From Ktedonobacteraceae bacterium (lineage in GTDB: Bacteria; Chloroflexota; Ktedonobacteria; Ktedonobacterales; Ktedonobacteraceae): a stretch of DNA of 64,000 bases. The notes under the pieces were generated by a model that was not told the DNA's origin, did no database searches, and was given only the letters and a program-made list of their open reading frames with translations. The first letter of the stretch is position 1, and every line of letters starts with the position of its first letter. The DNA lies in assembly GCA_035653615.1 (NCBI GenBank), contig DASRBN010000019.1, positions 1-64,000 of the forward strand. Direction: 5' to 3'. Of the stretch, positions 1-8,503 are shown in pieces. The position numbers and the translations under genes are program-made.

Positions 1-58
1 GCGCCACGTGCATGCTGAATACAGGTAGATGTGCGAGCAGTGTCTAGTAAGGAAAACA

Positions 59-865
59 ATGGCGAACAACACAAATGAGGGTATAACCAGGCTATCAAGC
101 AATGCAAGCAGCGGTACCGCGATGCTGAGAAGGCGCAGGCAGATGACGCAGCAGCAGGCACATTCATCCGGCAAGCTGGGCAGGGCTGACCTGCATATGC
201 ACAGCACCTACAGCGATGGCATGGGTACGATTGAGCAGATTCTCGATTATGTAGAGCATCAGACGAGTTTAGATGTGATTGCGCTTACCGATCATGATGT
301 GATCGAGGGAGCATTGCGCGCGCGCGATCTCTGGGCAAAAGGCCGCTACCGTTTTGATTTTATCGTGGGCGAAGAGATCAGCACCAGGGAAGGGCACATG
401 CTCGCCCTCTTCATTGAGAAGCGCATTCCACCGCGTTTGAGTATCGAGCGCAGCATTGAACTTGTGCATGAGCAGGGAGGGCTGGCCATCGTAGCGCACC
501 CGCTGAATCGCATCTTCCGGCACAGCTGCCAGCGCGAGGTACTGGATCGTATCGCCGCCTCAGATGATGTCTGGTTGGATGGCATCGAAACCTGGAACGC
601 CAGCTTTTGCGGCATTTACGCGAATCGACTGGCGATGAGCGCCAATCGCGAGGTGTTTGGCTGGCCGGAACTTGGCAATAGCGATGCCCATACCCTCAAA
701 GCCATCGGGCGCGGCTGCACCTGGTTCGAAGGCAGCAACGCGCAGGACGTGCGCGCCTCTATCGAGGCCGGGCTTACCGCTCCAGGTGGAAAATTGTGGC
801 GCATGAATGATTACCTGGTGCTGGCAGGACACCATATTAACAAGCACCGCCAGCGTATTGCCTGA
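59..865 (+). CDS. PHP-domain metal-dependent phosphoesterase
   Basis: Predicted cytosolic metal-dependent phosphoesterase of the PHP superfamily, the group that includes YciV/RNase AM-like enzymes. The 268-residue protein carries the expected metal ligands: HMH at residues 46-48, TDHD at 77-80, GEE at 104-106, AHP at 146-148 and SDAH near 208-211. The first about 40 residues are polar and basic and lie outside the fold. An upstream GTG at 29 is in frame, but AAGGA at 49-53 sits 5 bases before the ATG at 59, so that start is preferred. The substrate cannot be told from sequence; short oligonucleotides or a nucleotide phosphate are usual for the family. No operon partner is visible upstream because the window begins here. 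Confidence 0.88.
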   Translation: MANNTNEGITRLSSNASSGTAMLRRRRQMTQQQAHSSGKLGRADLHMHSTYSDGMGTIEQILDYVEHQTSLDVIALTDHDVIEGALRARDLWAKGRYRFDFIVGEEISTREGHMLALFIEKRIPPRLSIERSIELVHEQGGLAIVAHPLNRIFRHSCQREVLDRIAASDDVWLDGIETWNASFCGIYANRLAMSANREVFGWPELGNSDAHTLKAIGRGCTWFEGSNAQDVRASIEAGLTAPGGKLWRMNDYLVLAGHHINKHRQRIA

Positions 866-895
866 TTGTTCATTGAGATAAAGCCTACAAATGCA

Positions 896-924
896 TTGAA
901 AATCGCTCGTATTGGTGGTATACT
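896..924 (+). promoter_or_regulatory. sigma70-type promoter for the coiled-coil gene
   Basis: TTGAAA at 896-901 and TATACT at 919-924 are separated by 17 bp, close to the consensus. The expected start lies near 931, giving a short leader with GGAGAGG before the ATG at 955. Confidence 0.7.
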
Positions 925-954
925 CCTCTCAGCCATTCTAAATTGGAGAGGACA

Positions 955-1506
955 ATGGATAACGCTGATCTCAACGCTCTTCGCCTGCTCCTGCGCGAGG
1001 AGGTCAACGCCGCAGTCTATTCGAGCGAGCAGCGCCTGGGCGACACCCTGGGGCGCATCGAACACGATCTTTCATCCGTCAAATCAGATGTCTCATCGCT
1101 CAAATCAGATGTCTCATCAGTCAAAACACAACTCATCAATCTGGAAAAAAGAGTTGAGGTGCTGGAAATAAGTTTTGCCGGTTTCAGAGATGATCTCCTG
1201 CTTTTGAAAAAAGATAACGCCATACTGAAACGAGGTCTTTCCGAGGTAGAGGGCAACCTTTCTCAGGTTATCTCCGTTCTCGACGAAGTAACGACGCACA
1301 TCAATGAATTGCAGGCCGCGCAGCGCAATGTAGAAATCAAGGTGGACGAAAACATCCTTGGGCTAAAACGAGAGATGCAGAAGCTGGCGTATAAAGTGCA
1401 GGCCTTTATGGACAACGTGAATGACGCGATAGCCGGCGTCACCATGCGCATTGACATGCATAAGGACACACCCTTGAATCAGGCGCATCCGAACTCAGCC
1501 GCCTGA
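955..1506 (+). CDS. coiled-coil protein with heptad repeat, unknown function
   Basis: No family is recognised with certainty. The 183-residue product is almost wholly alpha-helical and charged, with a long coiled coil from about residue 20 to 160 and no membrane segment or signal peptide. Three 21-bp DNA units at 1072-1134 encode three successive heptads (SSVKSDV, SSLKSDV, SSVKTQL), so part of the coil grew by tandem duplication. The ATG at 955 follows GGAGAGG at 945-951; an in-frame TTG at 943 lacks such a site. It has its own promoter and stands alone. A scaffold or oligomerising role is plausible but is inference only. Confidence 0.7.
   Translation: MDNADLNALRLLLREEVNAAVYSSEQRLGDTLGRIEHDLSSVKSDVSSLKSDVSSVKTQLINLEKRVEVLEISFAGFRDDLLLLKKDNAILKRGLSEVEGNLSQVISVLDEVTTHINELQAAQRNVEIKVDENILGLKREMQKLAYKVQAFMDNVNDAIAGVTMRIDMHKDTPLNQAHPNSAA
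1072..1134 (+). repeat. three tandem 21-bp units inside a coiled-coil gene
   Basis: Units 1072-1092, 1093-1113 and 1114-1134. The first two differ at only a few bases and the third is diverged. Each encodes exactly one heptad, so gain or loss of a unit keeps both the frame and the coil register. Confidence 0.8.
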
Positions 1507-1612
1507 CTATTTTCTTCTTTTGTTGCAATGAAGCGGCCCTATGCAGCTTTCGAAAAAGCTGGTGATTCCCAGAAGCTGTCAGAACGAGGGGGGATCCACG
1601 TAGTCTGAGAAT

Positions 1613-1738
1613 GGCGCGAGAGATTCTTCGCTACGCTCAGAATGACAGGCCCCGGACATACAAGATATGTCCGGGGCCTGTCATTCTGAGCACAATGAGC
1701 CGAAGCCCTGAGGAATGAAGGGGAGGAATCTCTCGCCC
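1613..1738. repeat. palindromic repeat family A, copy 1
   Basis: A perfect 26-bp inverted repeat (1635-1660 and 1666-1691, loop CAAGA) lies inside a longer, degenerate palindrome built on the box ATTCTTCGCT...CTCAGAATGACA. The right outer arm carries an insertion of about 30 bases. The copy is intergenic, between the coiled-coil gene and the phosphatidyltransferase. Confidence 0.85.
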
Positions 1739-1804
1739 AACTTTTGGGGAAACAGCAGGGCAAAAGTAGTATCCAAAACATTCTAAGTGTGATACAATAG
1801 GCAT

Positions 1805-2620
1805 ATGTTTAGCAGACGCATACAGCAACGAGCGCGAGAGTTAGTAGCTTTGATTATGCGGCCGCTTGCCCGGACAGGTGTTACTCCAAATACGCTCACC
1901 TTGCTGGGCTTGCTGCTGAGTATACTTACGGCTGTAGTGATAGCTCAGGGCTGGTTATTGGCCGGTGGCCTGCTGATGCTGTTTGCTGGCATCTTTGATA
2001 TGTTCGATGGAGCGATAGCCCGTATCCGTAATGCCGCCACAACCTTTGGCGCTTTCCTTGATTCGACGCTTGACCGCTATTCGGAAAGTATCATCCTGTT
2101 TGGGTTACTCTATTACACTCTACAGCGGCCAGCCTTGCAAGACCCGCTCTGGCCCTTTCATTCTGAGCAACCCTGGATGATTACGCTGATATATATAGCA
2201 GTAGTCGGCTCATTACTGGTGAGTTATACAAAAGCGCGCGCCGAAGGGCTGGGACTGGAGTGTAAAACCGGACTGCTCGCTCGTCCCGAACGTGTCGTCA
2301 TTCTGGCGCTTGGATTATTAACCGGTACCACTATCTGGGCATTGATCCTGCTGGCGGTCTTTTCAAATGTGACAGCGATAGAGCGTATCGCCCATGTATG
2401 GGGCATCACTCTACGCAAGCCCGTAGCAACGAGCGAACCTGTACAAATATCCGGGAGCACAGGGGGAGATGGACAGGTATCACATTTCCACCTGGATACG
2501 ATGCAAACCGGAGCCTCAGATGGATTGGAACCGGCTCCTATCCCTCTTGCTAACACCTGGAATCCAGGGAGCCATAGCAATGTTGATGGTGGCCCTCACC
2601 GGGTAAATGCAGAGGAATAG
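1805..2620 (+). CDS. CDP-alcohol phosphatidyltransferase
   Basis: Integral membrane enzyme that transfers a phosphatidyl group from CDP-diacylglycerol to an alcohol in phospholipid synthesis. The full family signature is present with correct spacing: D68, G69, A72, R73, G82, D86, D90. About six hydrophobic helices lie between residues 30 and 205. The final about 65 residues are polar, low-complexity and probably dispensable. At 271 residues the length is usual apart from that tail. The acceptor alcohol (glycerol phosphate, inositol phosphate or other) cannot be read from the motif. TACAAT at 1793-1798 ends only 6 bases before the ATG and no ribosome site is visible, so the message may be leaderless. 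Confidence 0.9.
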   Translation: MFSRRIQQRARELVALIMRPLARTGVTPNTLTLLGLLLSILTAVVIAQGWLLAGGLLMLFAGIFDMFDGAIARIRNAATTFGAFLDSTLDRYSESIILFGLLYYTLQRPALQDPLWPFHSEQPWMITLIYIAVVGSLLVSYTKARAEGLGLECKTGLLARPERVVILALGLLTGTTIWALILLAVFSNVTAIERIAHVWGITLRKPVATSEPVQISGSTGGDGQVSHFHLDTMQTGASDGLEPAPIPLANTWNPGSHSNVDGGPHRVNAEE

Positions 2621-3161
2621 CTTACCGTACATACCAGTAGTCCGCCGTCCACTGGTAATGTGCGTTCAGTGTGACATGACGGCGTAGACAAGTGTTATCA
2701 AACCGGATCGTGCATGTGGCTTATGCCTACCTGTTCGTCTCGCCTTGCAACAGCGTGAGATGCAGGTGGAAGCCTTTCCGAGAATACAAGAGCGGCAGGT
2801 GATTCAACTGCCGGCCAGCAACGCGGATCGGTGAAGGTGTGCCTTTTCTATGGCATGCTCCCGAACACCCGTTGCCTTAGAATGAGACGATTGGCGTACA
2901 TATACTGCCTATCCATCTTGCCGGGGACGGCGCGGGCTGATTGATCAGCCTCATACACATGAACTTGAGTGACGAGGGAATAGACCCATCGCATGGCGAC
3001 CAGCGAGGACCGCCCGGATGGGGACTGGCATAGCCGCTAAACTCTGAGCATAAAGATGGTAGGAGACAAAATCCGCCTCATATACATTCGATCAACTATT
3101 CTCCTTTGGCAATAGCCCGCGCTCCGGTCGATAACCTGGAAATTTGAGACTGGAGACCTTA
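2621..3161. other. 541-base non-coding stretch with nested hairpins
   Basis: No protein gene is credible here. The segment has ordered inverted repeats. GGCTT 2718-2722 pairs with AAGCC 2770-2774, enclosing TACCTG 2728-2733 with CAGGTG 2763-2768 and TCTCGC 2738-2743 with GCGTGAGA 2753-2760. A separate stem is CGGCAG 2793-2798 with CTGCCG 2808-2813. A 16-base palindrome at 2935-2950 resembles repeat family B. I could not match it to RNase P, 6S, SRP, tmRNA or a known riboswitch. It may be an unknown RNA, a long leader of the NYN gene, or a decayed ribozyme or intron. Confidence 0.4.
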
Positions 3162-5540
3162 GTGACAACAGAAAATACTCATCCCGACAACGGCGACATG
3201 CAGGCTTCCGCCGTTGAGCAATTGCCTGCCTCTGAAACCCCACCAACTTCAGATGTTGCAGAATCCGGCGGGGAACAGGTTGCCGCAACACAGTCCGGCA
3301 CATCCGATAGCGTGCCGGAGCATGGAGGCCAGGCCGCTGGTTCTCCAACAGCGGAACATGATGAAAGGCATACTCAAAGTGAATTTGCCGGCACAGGCAG
3401 TTCAGATGTTGAACATCAAACCCCTGCCATAGATACAGCGAGCAGCAGCGAGCCATCTATTACACCTGCGGCACAGATGATGGCTGAAGAGATGTTCGCT
3501 ACCACTTATCCTGACCAGGCTCTCTCGATGGCTGAAGGGGTTGTGCGCCCTTTCACCGATTTCATTGAAGAATTCCGCCAGACGGAAGTAAACTTTGGCT
3601 CCTTCGGACAAGAACCCGGCGCAGAGGCTTTTGCGGCGTTTCCTTCCATAGCCGAACCTGGTTCAACTCAATCCCCACCGGTTGACGAGGCCGCGGGCAC
3701 TACAGCATTTGTACCTGAGCCGCCCACAGTGGAGGAAGAGCAGAAGGCCCCTGCCCAGGAAGCGAAACCTGTCACCAACAAAGAGCGCCCGGTGTCGCCT
3801 TTATTGCGCCCCGCCACGCGCACGCGCTCACGTCATGGCAGTAGCCGGCAGCGAGAAAGCGCCGCTGCCGCAACTCCTGAACGAGCCGGCGCGAGGCCTG
3901 CCCGAGGCGGTCAGGGTACTCAGGAGGAAAGAGATTTGAGTTCAGTCGCGCAAGATGCGCAAACATCCCCGGCGGCAGAATCCGCCCCTGCTATGCCTGG
4001 TGTTCCCCAGCAGGAACCCGCCACTACCGGAGTACCGGCAGAGGAACAGCCCAAACCCGCTCGCCGCTATCGCTTTGATCGACCGGCACCCACTTCTCCT
4101 GCTGTTCCAACACAGCATTCCGTGCAGCCTCGCCCGGAAGAAGGCAAAGAGAACCGCGCACCCGCTCGCTCGGAAAATGGACAGGCTCTCGAGCGTGAAG
4201 CGCAAGCAGCCCGGCAAAATGGCGGCGCTGCTCAGCATACCGAGCAACAAACTGCAAAACAGCCATCCACTCAGGAGCCGTCAGCCGTCAATGGCGAAGC
4301 TGCCGCGACTCCAACGCCAGCTCCCACTCCGGCTCATGGACGACGCCACGCGCAGGAACACCCGCATGAAAAGGAGAAGGGACAGCCATCTCTTGCATCC
4401 GCGGTCCAGGCCGATATGACACCTGCTACCGAAGGAGCGGAATCTGCTGCTCCTGTTGCTCAGGAGGTCCCACCTGAAGAACTGCCGCCGCTGGAATACT
4501 CGGAATTGCAGGCCGCCACTTCGCGCCGCCGCCGCCGCCGCCGTTCTGGCAACGCGAGCTCGCCGGCTGCCAGTACAACCTCTACTCCTGCTTCTGGTGT
4601 AGCAGGGAAACCGGCGCCATCCGAGCAGCCATCTCTGGGGAGTACAACGTCGGGGCTGGCGCAAGGACCAACACCGATGCCTGCATCTCCTGTAGCGGTG
4701 CCGCGTAATGCATCGTCACCCGCTAGCGCCGCGCCCCAGTATAATATCATCTCCGGCTACACCGTAAGCCAGATGAATCAAGGAAACGATGGAACAGGCC
4801 CATTCATGGGACCCGAGCCATCTCCCGCTCGCGGCAGCACGATATCACGAGAATCGCGACCCATTCGTGAAACGCAGCGCGGAGCGTCACACGTTGCTCG
4901 TCATGGCGAATCAATGGCTTCACCCGCCTCGGTCGGCCAACTGGCGAACGTCATCTCGCAGGCGTTTCAATCGCAGACAGACCGCATCGTAGCGGAACTG
5001 CGGCGCGCAAACCAGGTTCCAACAAACGTCTCCGTCTCCTTCCCGCCGTTCCCATCGACGGAGCGCGTGGGCGTATTCGTAGATGTTGCGAACCTGCTGT
5101 ACTCAGCGCGCACGCAGCGCTTAACCATCGACTTCGGCAAGCTGCTTGACTTCCTGCGCGGCAATCGCCGCCTGGTGAGGGCGCATGCCTATTGTCCCAC
5201 CAGCCCGCAGCCGGGCGACGAGCAGATGTTCTTGCAGGCCGTCAAGGGACTCGGCTATCGCATCACGACCAAGAACTACAAGACCTTCTCGAGCGGCGCG
5301 AAAAAGGCCGACCTCGACCTCGATCTATGTATGGATGTCGTGCGTCTCGTAGATGGCCGCGCCGTCGACTGCATCGTCCTGGTCAGCGGCGACAGCGATT
5401 TTATGCCCATGCTTGACTACTGCTCCGACCACGGGGTGCGTGTCGAGGTGGCAGCTTTCGATGAGTCGATGTCCGCTACATTGCGGCAGAGCTGCGATCT
5501 CTTCATCAACCTTGCCATGCTAGACGAAATCCGGGCATAA
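3162..5540 (+). CDS. NYN-domain (PIN-like) nuclease with long disordered N-terminus
   Basis: Likely metal-dependent RNA nuclease of the NYN/LabA type. The catalytic domain occupies about residues 632-792 of 792, with the acidic residues of the fold visible: FVD (D641), the KKADLDLDL run (about 715-722) and SGDSD (about 742-746). Before it come some 600 residues rich in Pro, Ala, Glu, Gln and Ser with no predicted fold, including a run of seven arginines in SRRRRRRRSGN that could bind RNA. The GTG at 3162 is chosen because GGAG at 3152-3155 is 6 bases upstream; a TTG at 3144 is also in frame. It is followed at once by a long perfect hairpin. The RNA target is unknown. Confidence 0.82.
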   Translation: MTTENTHPDNGDMQASAVEQLPASETPPTSDVAESGGEQVAATQSGTSDSVPEHGGQAAGSPTAEHDERHTQSEFAGTGSSDVEHQTPAIDTASSSEPSITPAAQMMAEEMFATTYPDQALSMAEGVVRPFTDFIEEFRQTEVNFGSFGQEPGAEAFAAFPSIAEPGSTQSPPVDEAAGTTAFVPEPPTVEEEQKAPAQEAKPVTNKERPVSPLLRPATRTRSRHGSSRQRESAAAATPERAGARPARGGQGTQEERDLSSVAQDAQTSPAAESAPAMPGVPQQEPATTGVPAEEQPKPARRYRFDRPAPTSPAVPTQHSVQPRPEEGKENRAPARSENGQALEREAQAARQNGGAAQHTEQQTAKQPSTQEPSAVNGEAAATPTPAPTPAHGRRHAQEHPHEKEKGQPSLASAVQADMTPATEGAESAAPVAQEVPPEELPPLEYSELQAATSRRRRRRRSGNASSPAASTTSTPASGVAGKPAPSEQPSLGSTTSGLAQGPTPMPASPVAVPRNASSPASAAPQYNIISGYTVSQMNQGNDGTGPFMGPEPSPARGSTISRESRPIRETQRGASHVARHGESMASPASVGQLANVISQAFQSQTDRIVAELRRANQVPTNVSVSFPPFPSTERVGVFVDVANLLYSARTQRLTIDFGKLLDFLRGNRRLVRAHAYCPTSPQPGDEQMFLQAVKGLGYRITTKNYKTFSSGAKKADLDLDLCMDVVRLVDGRAVDCIVLVSGDSDFMPMLDYCSDHGVRVEVAAFDESMSATLRQSCDLFINLAMLDEIRA

Positions 5541-5547
5541 GCTCGGG

Positions 5548-5618
5548 GTTTCTCACAGAAAAGGAATGGCGAAACGATACCGGCGGCATCGTTTCGCCAT
5601 TCCTTTTCTGTGAGAAAC
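5548..5618 (+). terminator. 31-bp perfect hairpin after the NYN gene
   Basis: Arms 5548-5578 and 5588-5618 are perfectly complementary over 31 bp with a 9-base loop. It begins 7 bases after the stop codon. There is no clear U-tract, so it may stabilise the 3' end as well as, or instead of, terminating. Confidence 0.7.
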
Positions 5619-5859
5619 ACCCTCTTCCTTACGTATGTATTGCAGGGCAAGGATTGCCTGGATAAACTGTTCCGTACAATGGAATAGCGTTCCTTGCCGT
5701 AGCTTTCATGGTATACTGAAAGCTAGAGAGAAATGTTCCCGGTTCCCCCGAATCTATTCTATTTGGTGAGAGCAGGACGTTTATCTTGATAAGTTCCGCT
5801 GTTCATGTATCACATGGTATTGTGGCGGTTATTTTCTTTTGGAGAGAAAGGAAGCTCAC

Positions 5860-6966
5860 ATGCGAAAAACAGGCGGTTATGCCAGCATCGCAACATTCCT
5901 CATGTTATTTGCCGCGTTGCTTTCTGCATGCGGCAGCAGCAGCACAAACACCGGTTCAGGTGGTGGTGGCAGCACTCCTACGGCCCCTGCCGTAACAGTG
6001 GCGCTGGTAACGGATATTGGAGGCTTGAATGACCAGGGCTTCAATCACCTGGCCTACTTAGGCTACACCAAGGCCATGAACCAGTATCACTTCGCTTCGC
6101 ACATCATTCAAACCCAGTCGCAGAATGATTATGTGCATAACCTGACTCTGGCAGCTCAGAGCGCGCAAATGGTCATTGCCGTGGGTTTCCTGATGCAAAC
6201 CCCGCTCTACCAGGTTGCCCAGCAGTTCCCCAACGTGAAGTTTGCAATCGTTGATGGCTGCGCCGTACCGAACCCGAATACCGGCGCCTGCCAGAATCTC
6301 CCCAATGTTGCTCCATTGTTCTTTAAAGAGCAAGAGGCCGGGTGCCTGGTTGGAGCAATAGCCGGCCAGATGGAAGTCGATGGCAAGGCCAAGGTACCGA
6401 ATCTCCTCGGCAAGAATACCATCTCTGCCGTGGGTGGCCTCTCCATTCCGCCCGTCAACCGCTACATTGCCGGCTACAAGTATTGCGCGCAGAAGGTTGA
6501 CCCCAGTATCAACGTCCTGGTCAACTACTCGCAGGATTTCTCAGATACGGCGAAATGTAAAGACGTGGCGTTGAGCCAGATCAACCAGCACTCCGCCGAT
6601 ATCATCTTCCAGGTAGCAGGTGGATGCGGCGTCGGCGCCCTTGATGCAGCTTACCAGAAGAATGTCTACGGCATCGGCGTCGATGCTGACCAGAGCTATG
6701 TGCATCCCGATGTGATCACCAGCGCTCTCAAGAGGGTTGATGTTGCCGTCTATGATATCATCGATGATGCTGAGAAAGGCACCTATAGCACCTTCGTCAG
6801 CAACTACAACAGCAATCCGGCTTCAGTAGCGTTTGATATCGCTCACGATGGTGTCGGCTATGCAACGCCTACCAGCGCTGTTCCTGCCGATGCTGCTGCC
6901 AAGGCCATGGACTTTGAAAACCAGATCAAGGCCGGCACGCTTGTTCCGCCCACCACGATCCCGTAG
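5860..6966 (+). CDS. BMP-family ABC transporter substrate-binding lipoprotein
   Basis: Extracytoplasmic solute-binding lipoprotein of the BMP/Med family, whose known members bind purine nucleosides. The signal peptide ends in the lipobox LSAC with the lipidated Cys at 24, followed by a Ser/Gly/Thr linker. The motif DIGGLNDQGFN near residue 57 is the family's ligand-loop signature. Length 368 is normal. The ATG at 5860 follows GAGAAAGGAAG; the upstream in-frame TTG at 5839 would spoil the signal peptide. Two permeases and a double ATPase follow on the same strand, completing the importer. A 31-bp hairpin separates it from the permeases, which would give more binding protein than channel. Confidence 0.92.
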   Translation: MRKTGGYASIATFLMLFAALLSACGSSSTNTGSGGGGSTPTAPAVTVALVTDIGGLNDQGFNHLAYLGYTKAMNQYHFASHIIQTQSQNDYVHNLTLAAQSAQMVIAVGFLMQTPLYQVAQQFPNVKFAIVDGCAVPNPNTGACQNLPNVAPLFFKEQEAGCLVGAIAGQMEVDGKAKVPNLLGKNTISAVGGLSIPPVNRYIAGYKYCAQKVDPSINVLVNYSQDFSDTAKCKDVALSQINQHSADIIFQVAGGCGVGALDAAYQKNVYGIGVDADQSYVHPDVITSALKRVDVAVYDIIDDAEKGTYSTFVSNYNSNPASVAFDIAHDGVGYATPTSAVPADAAAKAMDFENQIKAGTLVPPTTIP

Positions 6967-6980
6967 GCTTCGCTGCTTGA

Positions 6981-7047
6981 GGTAAGGAGATTGTTGTAAG
7001 ATAGGGCGACCGTGAGGGTCGCCCTATCTTACAACAATCTCCTTACC
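6981..7047 (+). terminator. 31-bp perfect hairpin between binding protein and permease
   Basis: Arms 6981-7011 and 7017-7047 pair perfectly over 31 bp around a 5-base loop. Lying between the binding-protein gene and the first permease, it probably attenuates readthrough or protects the upstream message; a trailing TTCCCCTCTTG is only weakly U-rich. Confidence 0.7.
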
Positions 7048-7124
7048 TTCCCCTCTTGTACTATGCTTGTTTCTCGTAAACATGAATGTTATGATTATGA
7101 GAAACAAAGTAGGAGGAAATAAAT

Positions 7125-8501
7125 ATGGCCGTGCAAACAAAGCAATCGCCGCCTGCTCCGAAATTGAGGCCAACACCATGGCTGCGCAAGTTTACTTCCG
7201 CGGTCGGCCGTCCTCTCTTCGCATTTATCCTGGCGATGATCGCCGGCATCATCGTCATTATGATCACCTCGCAAGGCTCTCCCGGAGATCGATTGAGCGC
7301 GGCGCTCACTGCTTATCAAGACCTTTTTGTTGGTTCTTTTGGAAACGCGCAGAATTTTTCTTTTACCCTGGTCACAGTTACCCCGCTCATTCTTACCAGT
7401 ATTTCCGTTGCGATTGCTTTTCGCGCCGGCCTTTTTAATATTGGAGCCGAGGGACAGCTGGCCGTAGGCGCCATGGTGGCAGCTATTATCGCCTTCAAAG
7501 CTCCCACGTGGCCAGGCTGGGCCTTGATCCCCTTGATGATCGTCGCCAGTATGCTGGCCGGCGCCATCTGGGGTGGTATCGTGGGCATACTGAAAGCGTG
7601 GCGCGGCGCCCACGAGGTCGTCACCACCATCATGTTGAACTGGATCGCATTTTATGTGACCGACTACCTGATAGAAGGGCCCTTCAAGGCGCCCAACCAG
7701 GCAGACCAGACCGATGCGCTGCCTAAGCAGGCTACCTTTCCCACCGTTGCCGGCGCCTATAATCATACCCTGGGCACCTTTCTGCCACAGATCACCAATC
7801 CCCAGCAGTATCCTATCGATATCAGCATCTTTATCGCCCTGCTTGCCCTCGTCGTCTACTGGTTTATCGTTTCCCGCACAACCTTTGGCTATGAGGTACG
7901 CGTGATCGGCCAGAATCCTAAAGCCGCTAAGTACGCCGGCATCCCCACGAAGCGCAACATCTTTCTCGTCATGGCTATAGCCGGAGCTTTCTCCGGTCTG
8001 GCGGGTTCGCTGCACTTGATGGGGCAATTCCCTTACCAACTGATTGGTTCCACCTTCCGTATTGATCCAACCGGATTTGATGCCATCGGCGTGGCCCTGC
8101 TTGGCCGCACCACTGCCATCGGTGTCTTACTCGCCTCACTACTTTTCGGCGGTCTCTTGTACGGTGGGTCATACATGCAATTATTCGCCAATGTGCCTGG
8201 TGATCTCGTCTATATTATTCAGGCCCTCGTGCTGTTCACCATCGCAGCCGAGTTTCTGCCCGCCATCCAGCGTGCTTTGCCCAGGGGAATATTCGCCAGC
8301 CGCAAACCCGCCCTCGTGCCACCCGTTGAAGGAGCAACCATCAGCGACATTCCCGAAAATGACAAAAATAACGGCAGTACCCTGCAGGAGGGAGCGCTAA
8401 CCGGGCCCCCCGGCGTTGTCAGGGGCAGCCCTGGCGAAATTGAATCAACCGGCCAGGCCTCTACAGCAGTCGATGATTCAAATAGAATTGCGGAGGATTA
8501 A
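7125..8501 (+). CDS. BMP-type ABC transporter permease 1
   Basis: Inner-membrane channel subunit of the nucleoside-type importer, family BPD_transp_2. The conserved loop FNIGAEGQLAVGA (about residues 104-116), which contacts the ATPase, is present. There are roughly ten membrane helices from residue 27 to about 385. The last about 60 residues are polar and proline-rich, longer than usual. AGGAGG lies 8 bases before the ATG at 7125. The gene ends 2 bases before the second permease, so the two are translationally linked. Confidence 0.92.
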   Translation: MAVQTKQSPPAPKLRPTPWLRKFTSAVGRPLFAFILAMIAGIIVIMITSQGSPGDRLSAALTAYQDLFVGSFGNAQNFSFTLVTVTPLILTSISVAIAFRAGLFNIGAEGQLAVGAMVAAIIAFKAPTWPGWALIPLMIVASMLAGAIWGGIVGILKAWRGAHEVVTTIMLNWIAFYVTDYLIEGPFKAPNQADQTDALPKQATFPTVAGAYNHTLGTFLPQITNPQQYPIDISIFIALLALVVYWFIVSRTTFGYEVRVIGQNPKAAKYAGIPTKRNIFLVMAIAGAFSGLAGSLHLMGQFPYQLIGSTFRIDPTGFDAIGVALLGRTTAIGVLLASLLFGGLLYGGSYMQLFANVPGDLVYIIQALVLFTIAAEFLPAIQRALPRGIFASRKPALVPPVEGATISDIPENDKNNGSTLQEGALTGPPGVVRGSPGEIESTGQASTAVDDSNRIAED

Positions 8502-8503
8502 TC

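Noticed and set aside
2621-3161. RNase P, 6S, tmRNA or SRP RNA
   Set aside because: The conserved core sequences of these RNAs could not be found.
5700-5859. Purine riboswitch before the BMP importer
   Set aside because: No conserved purine-aptamer core was found; only a 7-bp hairpin at 5701-5724.
7095-8039. Long open frame on the minus strand opposite permease 1
   Set aside because: It is antisense to a clear transporter gene, has no ribosome site or family motif, and shows the low-complexity of a shadow frame.
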